NCBI GenBank assembly: GCA_951799425.1
Contig: OX637395.1
Coordinates: forward strand, 1,508,501 to 1,572,500
Direction of reading: 5' to 3'
Length of the DNA: 64,000 nucleotides
From: Ilex aquifolium
Lineage: Eukaryota; Streptophyta; Magnoliopsida; Aquifoliales; Aquifoliaceae
Below the pieces are notes generated by a model that saw only the letters and a program-made list of their open reading frames with translations, did no database searches and was not told where the DNA came from. Both the position numbers and the translations under genes were made by a program. This document shows, one piece after another, positions 13,701-24,500 of this stretch; position 1 is the first letter of the stretch, and each line of letters opens with the position of its first letter.

Positions 13701-16700
13701 AAAATGAAGTAGTTTGCTGCTCTTCTTTTCCAGGAGGGACCACTGATGTAGGTTCTTTCATCGCAGCTGTGATACCTTGCATATTAAAGGCTGAAACACT
13801 TGCTTTCTCATCGCCAGAATATGCTTCCTCCTTAGAGTTATTCAGTCCACTAGTCGAAGTCACAATCTGAGGATCCTTCTCACTTGAATCTAAATGTCTT
13901 ACATGGTCTTCCACATTTTTCCCAGCAGATCTATCCTGATTCACTGTCCCAGGAGCAAGAATCGCCTGCTGCATCTGTGTCTCAAGGGGTGGCGGGGCTA
14001 TAGCTTGAAGCAGTTCACGTGGCAGAGTTCCATCTCCTTTCTGCCAAAAGTCCAATAAATAATAAAATGAAAGATAAACAAAGAAATTGAGCGTTTAGGT
14101 TGTAGGTGTTCAGTATTCAAAGGAAGTAACATGAGGCACCAAATGTGCGTAGGTGTGTGAATTGGCAAACCTTTAGACGCCTAAAAGCCAATATTTGTGC
14201 TTTAAGAACATGCAGTTGCTGTTTGGTAAACCCAAAACTCTGTTGTCGCATCTGAAGCATTGATCCACCATGACTTGTGAAGGGATTGGCCAAGCCGCCA
14301 TCATTGGATGATACAGCACCTTGTGGAGATGATTGGTTCAGCTGCCTGGTGGACTGCTTCTGCAAAGTTTCTAAGCCAGTTACAGTATTTTTTGCAAGCA
14401 ATGAATGATCTACGCCCTGGTTCAAGTTCACAGAGGACTGTGGGGGATGCATGGGAGCCATTCCATTACCGACCATAACTGGATGTCTAGGAGGCAACTG
14501 GTTCTCTCTGCCATGTACAGAGAACTGTTGCATTGGGATGTTGTTAGAGTTGTTTGCCATCGCAGCATTTGGAGTTGTTATGGCAGGGCCAGGTGGAACT
14601 GACTGCCTAGCTTTAGTAGAGCCAGACTGCCCAGATACATCACTTGAAGAATTACCATGGGGAGAACTCTCGCTCGGAACTTGTGGGGAAGAAACCTGCT
14701 GCTTTGGCTGAGGCATAGAAGAGGTCTGTGCACCCAAATTGCTTTCATTTGCTTTTTGCTGTGCAACCATCCTGGACTGCATGAGTGGAATAAGCTGAGC
14801 CATCAAACTGGCATTTGCAGGAACAGTCAAATCAATATTACGTTCAAGTGCCAAAGCCTGCATTGCCTGCATCTGTGCAGCTATTGCAAGCTGGTTGTTT
14901 GTTATATTATGGAAGCTCTGCTGCGACTGTGTACCCTGCACAGGCCTCAAAACATTGGCTGGCATTAATTGGCCCAGTGACGTTGGCGGGGTAGGAGGTT
15001 TTGATTCGCTCCTTTGATCAGAAAACGGCGGGTGTCCCACCTCCATTTGCTTATCAGCATTAACAAAATGCTCAGATGCTTTCTTGGATGCTTGGGTCTG
15101 GTTAGCTGCCTGCATGGAAATGAGCTCCTGCACTTTCAGATTTCCCATCCGTGAGTCCTGATCCTTCCCTGGAGGTCCCGCCAGACCCATTTTCAGTTGC
15201 TGCTGAGTTTGCACCCCCATAGCTGGTTTATGTTGGGCCGCCTGGAAAGCATATTGCAGGTAAGCCTGATGGACGGGGTTCAGCACTTGTTGCTCAAAAC
15301 CTTGACTCCTATTTTGACCCTCCTCTCGAGTGTGGGGTGACCCATGATGTTGGGGGGCTACATCAACAAACTTCCTGGATTGTTGAGGAAGTTGCATGGA
15401 GGCAGAAGATGAAACAAAGTTGCCCCCACCCAATACTCCATGGAGACCACCAACCTGGTAGGCTAAAATGGCTTCACTTCCATCAGGTTTTCTAAGTAAA
15501 TGTTGCGCCAATGACTGCAGTAAATTTCCAAGAAACAGAATTCATTCGCAAGTCATGTAAGCACATGATCCATATAAAACGCCGGAAATAAAATAAAAAG
15601 AGAAATGAGATAACCATGAAAGAGAAGGCACAATGGAAATCAATCCATAATAAATCTCATGAATCAAAATCATAGCATAAGATGCGGGTGTTTTCCAGTG
15701 ACAAATAGCCTTCAAAAGTTTGAGCACATATGAATACCACTGAATCAGACCAGCAGAAAAAATATAATGACTAGAAACCTAAGAGACATAATTAACGACT
15801 TCAAAGCGATCTTGATTTTGATATGGAAGTCAATATACTATTCAAATGAAACTTTCATTGAGATATACAAACACATCAAGAATAAAGGCAGAGGTACCAG
15901 TGCCACACATCTAGTAAAGTGAGATCTCTAAGAAAAAGCTGGAATAAGTCAGGAGAAGAAAAGGAAAATAAAAAGGGGGAAAAGATGTCTTTATCACCCA
16001 GGACTAAAAAAAGTTTAAAATCTTTGAAACATTAACTTATAAACAATAATAAGCATGCTTGACAAGATAAGCATCATTAAACGCATGCAGAAATTATTTC
16101 ATAAATGAGAGGAAAAATTACAATCTTTAAGAAACAAAACTTCGGCATAAAATCCAAGCGATATCCAAAAAAATTGCCGAGGTGAAACAGTGGTTCAAAC
16201 TTATAATACCTAGTATCAAGAAGACATGCAGATCATTAGTGCCAGTGATTTTTTCCTCTTTTAAAAAAGGAGAAATGCATTAGTGTCAAAATGTAATTGC
16301 AACAGATCCTATGTCACTACTATTTCGTCTTGTCTTCTAATTCGTCTTCAATGAATTTATTTCCCTCAAGAAGCCACGAAACATAGAAACCTTTCAGAAT
16401 CTTAGTCTTAAAACATATGGACAAAAGATATTAGTTAAGATTTAAAAACCAAAAGGCAAAATAGAAGTGGACGAAAAGGAATATCACAAGCTTTTAATGT
16501 AAACAAGTAGAGAAAAATCTAATCCAACAACATCTTATACAGTTAAGCAGTAGGAAGTCCCAATATTTTGGAACCCAAGAGATTCTGAAAGGAGCTCACT
16601 GCACCATGTTCAGCCAACAATCAAACTTTTGAGATTCAAACAGTCTTTTAATAAAAGGGCTGAAAGAAAGAGGAAAACGATAAAGGACATGATGCCAATA

Positions 16701-17669
16701 ACTAAACTGAAGCAAGTCCCCAATGGCACATTGAAGCAGTTCCTACATCTAAAACCAAGTGGTTGAGTTACATATTTGGCTGGGTTTGAACTGAGTATAA
16801 TGGCAGAGGTACAAGCTTTGTTAAGCAGCAAACATTGCAATGATACCATTAGTCTTCCAAGAAAAGGATATGTCTTAGTTTAACTCATTAAGCACTTAAA
16901 CCACGCCAAGATGTGCGAATCACATGCAGTCCATATAGAATTGTCCAATGACCAAAAAAAAATAGATAGAATTGTCCAACACTAAGTAAACGAGACAGCA
17001 TCAATAGAAGGACCCACATAAACTCCAAATCAAAAGCACAAACAATTCCTCACCTGCCTTGTCACTCAAGCACACTGTATAGAGTTTCAAAGTTACCCTC
17101 GGTTGGCAGTTTCTTCTACATCAAATCAAGCCCAATTGAGCCCCAACGTGACTAAATTAATTAGTCATCAGTCAAGCACAAACTGAACAGCTGATAAACA
17201 GGATTTACAATGAATTCAGATCAAATGTGCTAGTCAACTCCATTAATTACACAATTCAGTCAACCCATTTGCCAAAACAAGACCAGTTTCGAAACCCATA
17301 GATCAAACCAGTGACAAAGCGAACAATTCACCCAAACCTATTCACTAAAGCAACGCAAAATTTCCTAACCAAGTAGATCACAGAAGAAAACTGAAATTCA
17401 GTGAAACCCACTAGCCGAAACAATGACAATTTCAAAACCCACGTAGCAAATCAAGGGGGGAAAAGCTGACTTCAACCCTTCCCATAGAATCTAACCTGTC
17501 TCTGCTGTTGCTGCTGTTGTTGTTGCTGCTGATCAAACCCTAAGTGTGGTGTCGACACGGCCGATGAAGAAGACGACGGCGACGCCGAAGAAGAAACTGG
17601 GTTCCGCCCATGCCCAGCGGAGGCCCCTCCGCCAAGGCCGCCTTGCTGGGCCCCACCACCAGATTGCAT
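4724..17669 (-). CDS. BRM: BRAHMA (BRM), SWI/SNF chromatin-remodelling ATPase
   Basis: Nuclear ATPase of the BAF-type SWI/SNF complex. On the minus strand the exons are 17669-17496, 15514-14171, 14040-12706, 12564-12452, 12225-12138, 12030-11944, 11732-11640, 11563-11480, 11398-11195, 10169-9927, 9854-8292, 8200-7673, 6554-6303 and 5377-4724. They join without a frame break into 2253 codons, slightly longer than Arabidopsis BRM (2193). Domains by residue: poly-Q near 47-56; QLQ about 485-523 ([20 protein letters not shown]); HSA about 790-870; SNF2 ATPase with DEMGLGKT (Lys 1044) and DEAQ 1141-1144; helicase C with [16 protein letters not shown]-hook [10 protein letters not shown] about 1641; bromodomain region from about 1953; the end is GKRRPSHL. 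Exon 3 ends GAG|GCATGT, so that intron needs a GC donor. Intron 1 is 1981 bp. The start is the MQSGGG ATG, matching the Arabidopsis N-terminus. Identity is very firm. Confidence 0.97.
10965..10980. repeat. C16 homopolymer in a BRM intron
   Basis: Sixteen consecutive C on the plus strand in the intron between exons 9 and 10 of BRM (10170-11194). A shorter G run of about 10 lies in another BRM intron near 6680. Length is likely to vary between individuals and to be error-prone in sequencing. Confidence 0.8.
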
Positions 17670-17984
17670 GCGTAGAAAACAAAATTAAATAAATCACACA
17701 AAATCAAGAACCCTCCAAAATTCTCGCGGTCTGTTGCTTAAAGCTCTTCGCCACTCCGATCCCAACGTTCAAATTAACGTTTGTCTCTTTCTCTCTCCAC
17801 ATATATAAAAAAAAAATCTCAACCCACTTTCCCTCTCTAAATGTAATCCTAGTTTCTCAATCCCTCTCTACAAAAAACCGATAAATTTGCTCAAGAGAAA
17901 TTGGTTTTGGCGCTAATTTGTGGGGCCAATAAGAGATCGATCTTCTGGCCGGCGACCCCCGAAGTTGCCGGAATCGTCTGGTTG

Positions 17985-18118
17985 GACTCTCTCTCTCTCA
18001 CACTCTCTATCTCTCTCTCTCTCCCCTGTAAATTTTCACGAAATTTGCATTTTGAGTCAAACCCTAAGCTGATATTTTATATTTTACATATATTTCTCTC
18101 TCTCTCTCTCTCTCTCTA
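17985..18118. repeat. CT-rich microsatellites upstream of BRM
   Basis: Two CT tracts, about 17985-18023 and 18095-18117, on the plus strand. They are GA tracts from the point of view of BRM, which starts at 17669 and reads leftward. GA/CT tracts are common in plant core promoters and 5' leaders, so they may be part of the BRM promoter. A TATA-like ATATATAAAA lies at 17801-17810, about 130 bp upstream of the BRM ATG. Confidence 0.5.
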
Positions 18119-19659
18119 AAAAGGAAAGGTAATATTGCATTTTATTTACCCAAAAGAATATATATTTGGCATTTACTCAACCACTATGGTTAAATATGAG
18201 GTTGGGATATTTAACTCTGGTTAGACATCACGTGACAAATGTTAGTGTCTGGACTTTGTATTTGGAAATTGCCCCTACTTTATTTGATAATTACGAAGAA
18301 AACCCAGATTCTTTGTAATCTTTTCAAATCCAGATAGTTTTGGAGGATTATAATTAGATTAGAATGGCATTTAATATTAGGTTAAGGTGCAACTAGGGGT
18401 GTCAAAATATAATATGATTCATTAACACAACGTGAATACAATATCAAATTAAAAGATTTTGGTCTTCCCTTAAGTCACCTGTTTCGTAAATAAGTAAACC
18501 CGACATAACACAATTAATAAACGAATCGAATATGAGTCAACTCAATCAAAAAATAAATAAATACACGATACGACTCTGATATGACACAATTTATTAGACA
18601 TGTATTAATAAACGAATCGAAAATGAGTGTAGTAGTTTTCGACACAAACCTGCTAAGACCCGACACAAACCTCACCTCACCAAACATGATTGACAGATCT
18701 TGGTACAACCTTTATTAACAATTCAGCATTGTGAGGAATTATTATTAATTGTGGATTAGGAATCCCTTCATTACATTTTTCTTAATTATTTTCCTAATTG
18801 GTCACATATCTTATAAACTTTTTTTACCCATTTTTTCAATTGGATCCTATAAAAAAAAATTACAATTGATAATCTCTCTTTGACAAAATATAGGGAAAAA
18901 AATATTAAAAGGAGCTGAATTCTATCAATTATATCAAAATAATTTTCTAAATTCATGCAAATCATTAGTCAAGCAAGACCCCTACTTGTATTGCCCCCTC
19001 AAATAGCCTTTTTTTCTTAATTTGAAACTATACCAACATATTTTGTTTGTAACTATCATCTTGCATTTGTTTATTAAAGAATTAGCGGCCCCACATGTGC
19101 GATGTACAAAATTTATTATTCTTTTTCCTTTTTTTTTTTTGGGTTTCTTTGTTCACCATTTTTATTTTTCCATCTCCTTATTCAATAAATTGGGAAATTT
19201 ATAATAATAATAAGAAGATTTTAAAAAAAATCAAGTAACTAGTGATTAGTTATGAGAGAGTTTAAGGATTGTTATTTAGGATAGCTAGTAGAATATGATT
19301 GGATAAAAAAATTTATTTATATTTAAGTAATTTAAAATTATATATTTAAAAAAAAAAAAAAAAAAAGGTAGCGTGAATTCTATAAAATTGTATGATCTAA
19401 TTTTTAATTAGGTCATTTATTATACCCTAATAATATATTTGTAAATTTGAATGAATTTAAATAAAAAATATTCGAGAAAATCTGAATCTTAATCCATATA
19501 TGTAAATGACAAATAATTATCTTGTTATAGTAAAATATATTATGCATTATGAATATTAATTAATCCATACTAAAAAGAGAGCGTGAACAATATATGGTAG
19601 GAGTATAATGCGCTTAAACGATGTCGTTTCTTTACAATTATTAGGCCACAAACAAAAAG
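18119..19659. other. AT-rich spacer between BRM promoter and tRNA-Tyr
   Basis: No gene was recognised. It contains one hAT-type MITE (18394-18701) and long A and T runs, for example an A run near 19351-19367. The rest is unremarkable AT-rich spacer. Confidence 0.5.
18394..18701. mobile_element. hAT-type MITE (TAGGGGTGTCAA family), degenerate copy
   Basis: Left end TAGGGGTGTCAAAA, right end TTGACAGATCTT. As inverted repeats the ends share TGTCAA plus scattered bases. Flanks are GGTGCAAC (18386-18393) and GGTACAAC (18702-18709), an 8-bp duplication with one mismatch, as hAT transposases make. The interior is rich in CGACACAAAC and ACGAATCGAA motifs shared with the other copies. It is non-coding. 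Confidence 0.65.
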
Positions 19660-19748
19660 TCCGACCTGCCGGATTCGAACCAGCGACCTAAGGATTACAG
19701 CATTCGCACGACTACAGTCCTCCGCTCTACCAACTGAGCTAAGGTCGG
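19660..19748 (-). tRNA. tRNA-Tyr (GTA) with a 16-nt intron
   Basis: On the minus strand the gene starts CCGACCTTAGCTCAGTTGG and ends GGTTCGAATCCGGCAGGTCGGA minus-CCA. The acceptor stem CCGACCT/AGGTCGG pairs fully. The D arm, a five-pair anticodon stem (GAGGA/TCCTT), the anticodon GTA in loop CTGTAGA, and a T arm with TTCGAAT are all present. The intron interrupts the loop one base 3' of the anticodon, plus-strand 19696-19711, the usual place. Removing it leaves 73 nt. Nuclear plant tRNA-Tyr genes typically carry such an intron. On the minus strand a short TTTTT follows the gene, as Pol III termination needs. It looks functional. Confidence 0.97.
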
Positions 19749-19850
19749 ATTTAATACTAACTTTGGGAAATATAATACTAATTAATTATAAATCCTGTCT
19801 ACTCTCCCAACGTTTTATTACAACTAAAATTAAAAATCAAAACACCAACT

Positions 19851-20116
19851 TAGGGTGTTAATCAAGACGAACTATTCGGGTTCATTTCAGATAGGACTCG
19901 ACTCGTGTTTTAAACGAGTTGAACTTGAATAATTTTTTAGGCTCAGCTCAAGCTCATAAAATTCAATTCGTTTATATGAAAAATAGTTGAGCTACTCGGG
20001 TTTAGCTCATTTTCTAAACAATTCGAACTTGAACAATTTTTTAGATTTATTTAGAAAAACGAGTTCAACAAACTCGGGTTTAAGCTCGTAAAGTTTGGCT
20101 TGATTAAATCCTCTAG
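19851..20116. mobile_element. hAT-type MITE, copy 2
   Basis: Left end TAGGGTGTTAATCAAG and right end CTTGATTAAATCCTCTA are inverted repeats that differ by a small gap. Flanks are CACCAACT (19843-19850) and CACCAACA (about 20117-20124), 7 of 8 matching. The interior has the family's ACTCGACTCGTGTTTTAAAC and GCTCAGCTCAAGCTC type motifs. No coding capacity. Confidence 0.7.
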
Positions 20117-20181
20117 CACCAACATTAGTTCATTACTTTTTTAATGACTAAAATACTTCAACTTTATATTAGATGCATATT

Positions 20182-20480
20182 TTTGAGTGTTAATCGAGAA
20201 GAACTATTTGGACTCTGTTTTTATAGGACTCTATTCGAGCTCAACTCGTATTTTAAATGGGCTGAACTTGAATAATTTTTTAGGCTCGTTTAGGATCGGT
20301 TCAAGCACGCAAAGTTCAACTCGTTTATATGTAAAATAATCGAGCTGTTCGGGTTCGACCCGGGCTTGACTCATTTTTCCAGACAAGTCGAGTTTGAATA
20401 AATTTTTACACTCATTTGAAAAAACGAGTTCGATAGATTTGGACTCAAACTAGTAAAACTCAACTTGATTAACATTCTTA
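20182..20480. mobile_element. hAT-type MITE, copy 3, same orientation as copy 2
   Basis: Ends are GAGTGTTAATCGAG and CTTGATTAACATTC, which are inverted repeats. Both flanks carry ATGCATATTT or part of it (from 20173 and from 20480), so an 8-bp duplication such as TGCATATT is likely. The exact edge is uncertain by 1-2 bp. The interior resembles copy 2, which ends only 65 bp away. Confidence 0.65.
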
Positions 20481-21535
20481 TGCATATTTACGAAGTAAAC
20501 CTTGTATAACTGCGACAAATTACTGATCACAAATATCGATTAAATTCTAAGTCACCAAGGAGTGATTACCTTGTTGATTTACCTTCGAGATGCAGTGCGT
20601 TAGAAACCACAGCATAAAACGTTTGCAAAGCAATTTCATTTTTGGTATAAAAAATTTGTGTGGGACCTAGCTAATTGAACACCAAGAGGACTAAGGTAAG
20701 AAAAGAAAAAACCAAACAAGTCACAGCATGAATTTTCAGAGATGTTAAGCAGCATGGTGGTAAAACAGTACTTGAAAATGCATCTATTGGCATTTGACAT
20801 GGGTACTTACATGTTGTTTCATTGTGATCTGGATATCACAAGTTTGAATTACGGAAGCAATTTTTCAGCTTTCAGGGATAAAACTACGTACATCTAACTC
20901 TTCCCAGACTCAATGCACGAAAGCCTCGTGCACTGGGTACGCGCTTTTACCTACAAGATGAGGGGCCTAGTAATATGCAAAATGGAAATACCTCAATATT
21001 GACGGTAAGAAGAACAACTCGTAATGGATCGCGTCATATATGATTCTTGTTATGCCTAGGTCGTATCGTATCAAAATTTAATCACTCCTTCGCCAGTCCA
21101 ATTTTTTGTCTCGTGTAATAGGGTTTTGTGTCAAATATAAGTTTTGTATAGTCAAGTTTATGTAAGCCCGTTAACAGGAATGGCCAAAAAAACCTAGTTA
21201 TGACCCCAACTTGTTAACATTGAACTCATACTCAATAATTTCATGTAGTTTTTTGACAAGTCGTGTTAAGAATTGTCACCCTTAGGAGCAACAATTAGTA
21301 AAGCAGAATTTTGAGTCTGTGACATGGGTTGATGCCTGTTTAGGTTGAAGTATAAGAACCAATTTCTTACAGAAGGCTCATCTCTGAAATAGCAAGTAAT
21401 TGTTCAGACTTAACAACCAGTATCAGGATTCAAGAACATGAATCCCACATATTAACACACATTCAGAAGTACAAAAACTACATGAGAACTTCAAGAGAGC
21501 ACATTATTACAAAAGATTTTGAGTAATATTTGGCA
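20481..21535. other. Spacer 3' of the cyanoalanine synthase gene
   Basis: No gene was recognised. It contains a probable SINE near 20749-20955. A worn MITE-like stretch around 21010-21286, rich in GTCGTATCGTATC, ends in TTGTCACCCTTAGG, close to the inverse of the family end TAGGGGTGTCAA. The 3' UTR of the cyanoalanine synthase must lie at the right edge. Confidence 0.45.
20749..20955 (+). mobile_element. Probable tRNA-derived SINE of TS/Au-like layout
   Basis: The 3' half is characteristic. AAACTACGTACATCTAAC and CTTCCCAGACTCAATGCACG are followed by CCTCGTGCACTGGGTACGC and GCTTTTA. These match the plant SINE tail pattern of a 'gtacat, cccagacc, cgtgcac.gggtacgcc, tttt' series. Upstream, CAAGTTTGAATTACGG (about 20849-20864) sits where the B box belongs. 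The 5' edge and target duplication are unclear, so the start is approximate. Confidence 0.55.
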
Positions 21536-24500
21536 CTAATCAACTGAGACTGGCTGCATGTTTTCGGCTTCTTTCCTTATATCTTGAAACAGAACAGATG
21601 ATAAGTACCGCTCTCCAAAACTCGGATGAATAGTCTGTAGATAAACCAAATGACAAATTTTGCAAAGAAATAAGTACTTGAGTTCAAGTTTTTCATACAT
21701 TGAAGATGGTTACAATTCAAAGAGTGCGCGTAAAATGAAGAAACTGGAATTAAGTTGTTCATACCACAATGAGTTTGCCTTGGTTTTCTGGCATTCGGGC
21801 GAGTCTAAGTGCTGCAACTGTATTAGCTCCTGAGGATATTCCAACCTACATGAACCAGAAGTTTATAACATGATTAAACTTTAAGAAACGTGGTTATTAG
21901 GTTTACTCATTGAGGATTCAACCCAAATCTGTGAACTGCAGTTGATTCACTAGCATGACAAAAGCATTTGGCTAATCTTCTTTGACAAACAGTTACAAGA
22001 AATCTACAGATTGTGATCATGGGATTGCCATGTATATATTAGAGTCACTTGTATTTTTACCATTAGCCCCTCCTTCAACGCCAATTCCCGAGCCATATTC
22101 ACTGCTTCGTCACTAGAAACCTGCAACAGAGGACTAGCTTCAGATGATCGGTTGTGATTGCTGGAGTTATATGATTACAGCATATGTTCAATATTTTCCT
22201 TTCAAAATCCTTATGCTTTATTATCAAACAAACAAACAAACAAACTTACAACAGTACTTACCATAAGAACTTCTTCCATTATATCCATGTCCAATATATC
22301 TGGCTTGAACCCGACCCCATTCCCAGTTATATCATGAGGACCTAAAAAATTCAACAATATCAGGGATTAATAACTTCCCTGTAATTCAAACTGGAGATAG
22401 GTGAGTTCAAAGGTCAATGCTGCAATTATCTATGATTTATGTATTCATTACTACTCTGCTCGGTTGCCAAAATCCATGAACGGGATCAATATAGACACGT
22501 AGACCCATGGTTTGTATATATCGATCGGAAAAGAATCAAGAAAAAAAGAAAGAATCGGAACATAGTTATTTGATTCTTTTTACCTGGTTTGCCACCATTC
22601 AGTATATTGCTTTCAGTTGGCTCAAGTCCATATATCTGATAAGACAGTGTAGCATTATGAGAACAATCCACAAACATATAACAAAGCTAGAATAATTAAG
22701 ATAGTACCTTGACATTAGGATTCTGGGATTTGAGATATTGTCCAACACCAGAGACTGTGCCCCCACTGCCGATTCCCATTATAAAGATGTCAACTTTACC
22801 ACGAGTATCCTCCCATATCTCTGGACCAGTTGTCTCAAAATGCGCCTGTTTTTCAGTGTGGAGGTTCATCATATATGTGCCCATGACACATTAATATCCG
22901 AAAAACATGTACCATCTTGTTTAAATTGGTCAAGAAGATTTCAGACAACCCCAGCAGAACACAGATAAAATTCATCAATAGAAACTCACTCTCACAGATT
23001 GAAATCCAAAACAATGGCGCGATTTGGGTACCTTTGTGTTGGCAGGGTTTGAGAACTGTTGAAGCATGAAAGCATTGGGTGTGGATTCCAAAAGGTCATA
23101 AGCCTTCTTAACAGTTCCTCCCATGCCCTTGGTAGGGTCAGTAAGGATTAACTCAGCTCCAAATGCTCTCATGGTCACCCTTCTCTCCAAGCTTGTATAA
23201 GAGGGCATGGTCAAGATCATTTTGTACCCTTTCATGGCTGCCATAAATGCCATACTAATCCCCATATTTCCTGATGTAGGCTCAATCAATGTTGTCTACA
23301 ATGCCATCATTACAGAATTCATAGAAAACCATATCAACTATCTCGAGGTATGAACCCATGAATGTAACGTAAAGCTCAAACGGATGCAATCACTTGTTAA
23401 TCAAGTGAATCTGTTAAACTTCGATTTTATGTGATCAATGAGACTCGAAACTTAGGATGTACATGTTTACGCCCACCCTCAACCTATTTTCAAGTTTAAA
23501 ATGTTGTAAAACAGGTTTCTTGCTTACCTGTCCAGGTGTGATTAAACCTTTCTTTTCTGCATCTATGATCATGGCCAATGCTGGTCTGGTAGCAGAAGCA
23601 AACAGTTTATAATAATTGAACTTAATTATGAAGTTTATCTAATAATCAATAAAAAAGACAAAGATTTAATTAAAAAACAAGTTATGCAATAGAGCGGTGG
23701 GAACTGTACAGATTCGGAACTGAAAGTTAAACTCCATCAGGGTCAATTTCAACTCAATCGATAACAGGTTACAACTCAAAAACATTAATCATGAGTCAAT
23801 AATGTTCAAATTACGACACCAGGAAATTAAAATCCATCTCAAAGAGTTGGGATCAATCCTAATGGATGTCATTAACCTGTAACTTGGCGTGAGTCATAAC
23901 GTAGTCTTTTATTTTTATTTTTTTCGTACCATAGCCTTTTTTCAAGGAGTATTATTAACCACATGAAAATATTACACCATAACATGGTGGAATAAACATA
24001 TCACCTGTCTTTGATGCTAGCAGTAGGTTGCATCATCTCTTGTTTGACAGCAACATAAGCACCACAGCCCTCAGTGACTTTATTAAGATAAACAAGGGGA
24101 GTTTTACCAATAAGCTGAAATGTGAGAAGAAAATTCAATCAATTAAATTTGTCTAGATGCTATTCTTCCTCAAAGTTCAAACATCAACAGAAAAACTACA
24201 GATTTGTGTGTGTGTGGGTGGTTTTTTTTTTTTGGGGTGGGGGTTGGGTTGGGGGGGCAATTTAGTAATAAAGCTTCTGAATATGCTCATTTAGTTGATG
24301 CAGTATGACATGACATTTTTAATATGATGGACTAGTGACTAATGATGTCTATTTTTGTCCTTTTCAATAATTAGTAACCCTGTTGGGTTATATCTGAATT
24401 TTTTTTTCTTCTAGTTCAATAGGGGTGTCCGTTCAAAAGCAAATCATCCACGTTAAGGCTAGAGTATTCATGATACCTCATAGCCCGACTCCATGAAGTT

